The notes below the pieces were generated by a model. The model was not told the DNA's origin, did not search any database, and worked only from the letters and a program-made list of their open reading frames with translations. The position numbers and the translations under genes are program-made. This document shows, piece after piece, positions 6,990-7,352 of a DNA stretch of 7,352 nucleotides; position 1 is the stretch's first letter; each line of letters begins with the position of its first letter. This DNA comes from Bacillota bacterium (lineage in GTDB: Bacteria; Bacillota; Dehalobacteriia; UBA4068): NCBI GenBank assembly GCA_009778255.1, contig WRKD01000120.1, positions 1 to 7,352 of the forward strand. Direction: 5' to 3'.

Positions 6990-7005
6990 TTTGTTTATTA
7001 ACAAA
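6990..7005. repeat. AT-rich palindrome next to the gcvT ribosome binding site
   Basis: TTTGTT (6990-6995) and AACAAA (7000-7005) are perfect complements around TATT. The left arm abuts the GGGAGG of gcvT. The form is that of a small operator or of a hairpin that could partly mask the ribosome binding site. The half-site TTGTTAA resembles BirA-type half-sites, but the second half at the usual spacing of about 15 bases is missing. Chance is a real alternative in AT-rich DNA. Confidence 0.4.
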
Positions 7006-7023
7006 AACCTTATTATGTTTCTC

Positions 7024-7051
7024 GATTAAACAGATTTTTTCCTGCTTAATC
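7024..7051. promoter_or_regulatory. 28-base inverted repeat in the gcvT leader
   Basis: On the minus strand GATTAAGCAG (7051-7042) pairs with CTGTTTAATC (7033-7024) around GAAAAAAT: ten pairs, one of them G-T. A second, mutually exclusive pairing AACAGA / TCTGTT uses bases just outside. No T-run follows on the minus strand, so it is not an obvious terminator of the bioY-like gene. TATATT (7064-7059), right after the bioY-like stop, is a 5/6 match to a -10 box; if it is used, the repeat would sit at the transcript start. No convincing -35 box accompanies it. Operator or leader hairpin are both possible. Confidence 0.5.
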
Positions 7052-7064
7052 TCTGTTAAATATA

Positions 7065-7352
7065 CTAAAACAATTTAGGCGATTGCAGATGAAGCAAGCG
7101 CCGTATTCTCCAAATAAGAGGTGTGAAAATTAAAATTTTAAGAGCGTCGATAATCAAAAAGGGTAAAGCGCTAATTATGATTGCCTGAGGCAAACTTATA
7201 TGCATAACTAAGGCGCAATGCACTATTCCTAAACAAAAATAGCAGGGCATAGTGATATAAGCCGCCGCGTATACGCGCCATAATTTAGTAGCAACGCCTT
7301 TATTCAGCAAGCTTGCGCCTATCCATACCGCCGGTATAAAGCCATATAAAAA
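7065..7352 (-). CDS. bioY: BioY-family vitamin transporter (ECF S-component), 3' part
   Basis: Partial: the reading frame is open to the right edge, so the N-terminal part is missing and 95 codons are visible. The TTG at 7310 is an internal leucine, not a start. The fragment is very hydrophobic, with about three membrane segments, opening with FLYGFIPAVWIGASLL, and has the BioY C-terminal pattern: a G..H/W-type helix, then ALPFLIIDALKILIFTPL, matching the family's LPFLPGDLLKA block, then a basic tail (WRIRRLL). The Asp and Lys three residues apart in this block correspond to the pair reported to contact the biotin carboxylate in lactococcal BioY. Family role: substrate-binding membrane subunit for biotin uptake, working alone or with an ECF energy-coupling module, which is not in this window. 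The 87-base gap to gcvT has no obvious terminator, so read-through into the glycine cleavage genes is possible. Another S-component specificity cannot be excluded from a fragment. Confidence 0.72.
   Translation of the reverse strand, partial: FLYGFIPAVWIGASLLNKGVATKLWRVYAAAYITMPCYFCLGIVHCALVMHISLPQAIIISALPFLIIDALKILIFTPLIWRIRRLLHLQSPKLF

Noticed and set aside
6978..7004. Longer gcvT beginning at TTG 7004
   Set aside because: It would run through the GGGAGG ribosome binding site and add nine residues not seen at the GcvT N-terminus.
7065..7310. A complete 81-residue small membrane protein starting at TTG 7310
   Set aside because: The same frame is open to the window edge with further hydrophobic, BioY-like residues, so this is an internal leucine of a truncated gene.
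1..7352. CRISPR array, tRNA or rRNA genes, insertion sequences, prophage or defence genes
   Set aside because: No regularly spaced direct repeats, cloverleaf folds, transposase or defence domains are seen; nearly all of the window is accounted for by the glycine cleavage genes.

Overview
The window carries one compact minus-strand locus for the glycine cleavage system (GCS) plus its lipoate-attachment enzyme. In transcription order (right to left) it reads: the 3' part of a BioY-family vitamin transporter gene, then gcvT, gcvH, gcvPA, gcvPB, lpd and lplA. All genes are on the minus strand and none is visibly broken. The split P-protein (separate alpha and beta subunits), the strong AGGAGG-type ribosome binding sites and the moderate-to-low GC content suggest a member of the Bacillota, probably an anaerobic Clostridia or Negativicutes lineage. 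That placement is inference; no rRNA or taxon-specific marker is present.

Layout by region. Positions 1-68 lie downstream of lplA and show no gene and no U-tract terminator, only a small palindrome. lplA (69-1070) follows a 165-base gap (1071-1235) holding an imperfect long inverted repeat of REP/MITE-like appearance. lpd (about 1236-2594 or 2660) has an unusual start: a strong ribosome binding site sits before AUC/AUA codons and no ATG, GTG or TTG is suitably placed. A perfect 17-bp-arm palindrome lies just upstream, right after the gcvPB stop. gcvPB (2661-4100) and gcvPA (4097-5455) overlap by ATGA. gcvH (5477-5848) and gcvT (5877-6977) follow at 20-30 base gaps. The 87-base gap 6978-7064 has two inverted repeats but is too short for, and shows no sign of, a glycine riboswitch. 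The bioY-like gene runs off the right edge.

How the genes fit together: the P-protein heterodimer decarboxylates glycine and loads the aminomethyl group onto the lipoyl arm of GcvH. GcvT passes the one-carbon unit to tetrahydrofolate and releases ammonia. Lpd reoxidises the dihydrolipoyl arm with NAD. LplA attaches free lipoate to the GcvH lysine, so the locus encodes both the complex and a way to activate it from salvaged lipoate. The upstream BioY-like transporter may belong to the same vitamin/cofactor logic.

I found no clear undescribed system. The points worth a second look are the non-coding structures and the lpd start, not the enzymes, which are textbook members of their families.
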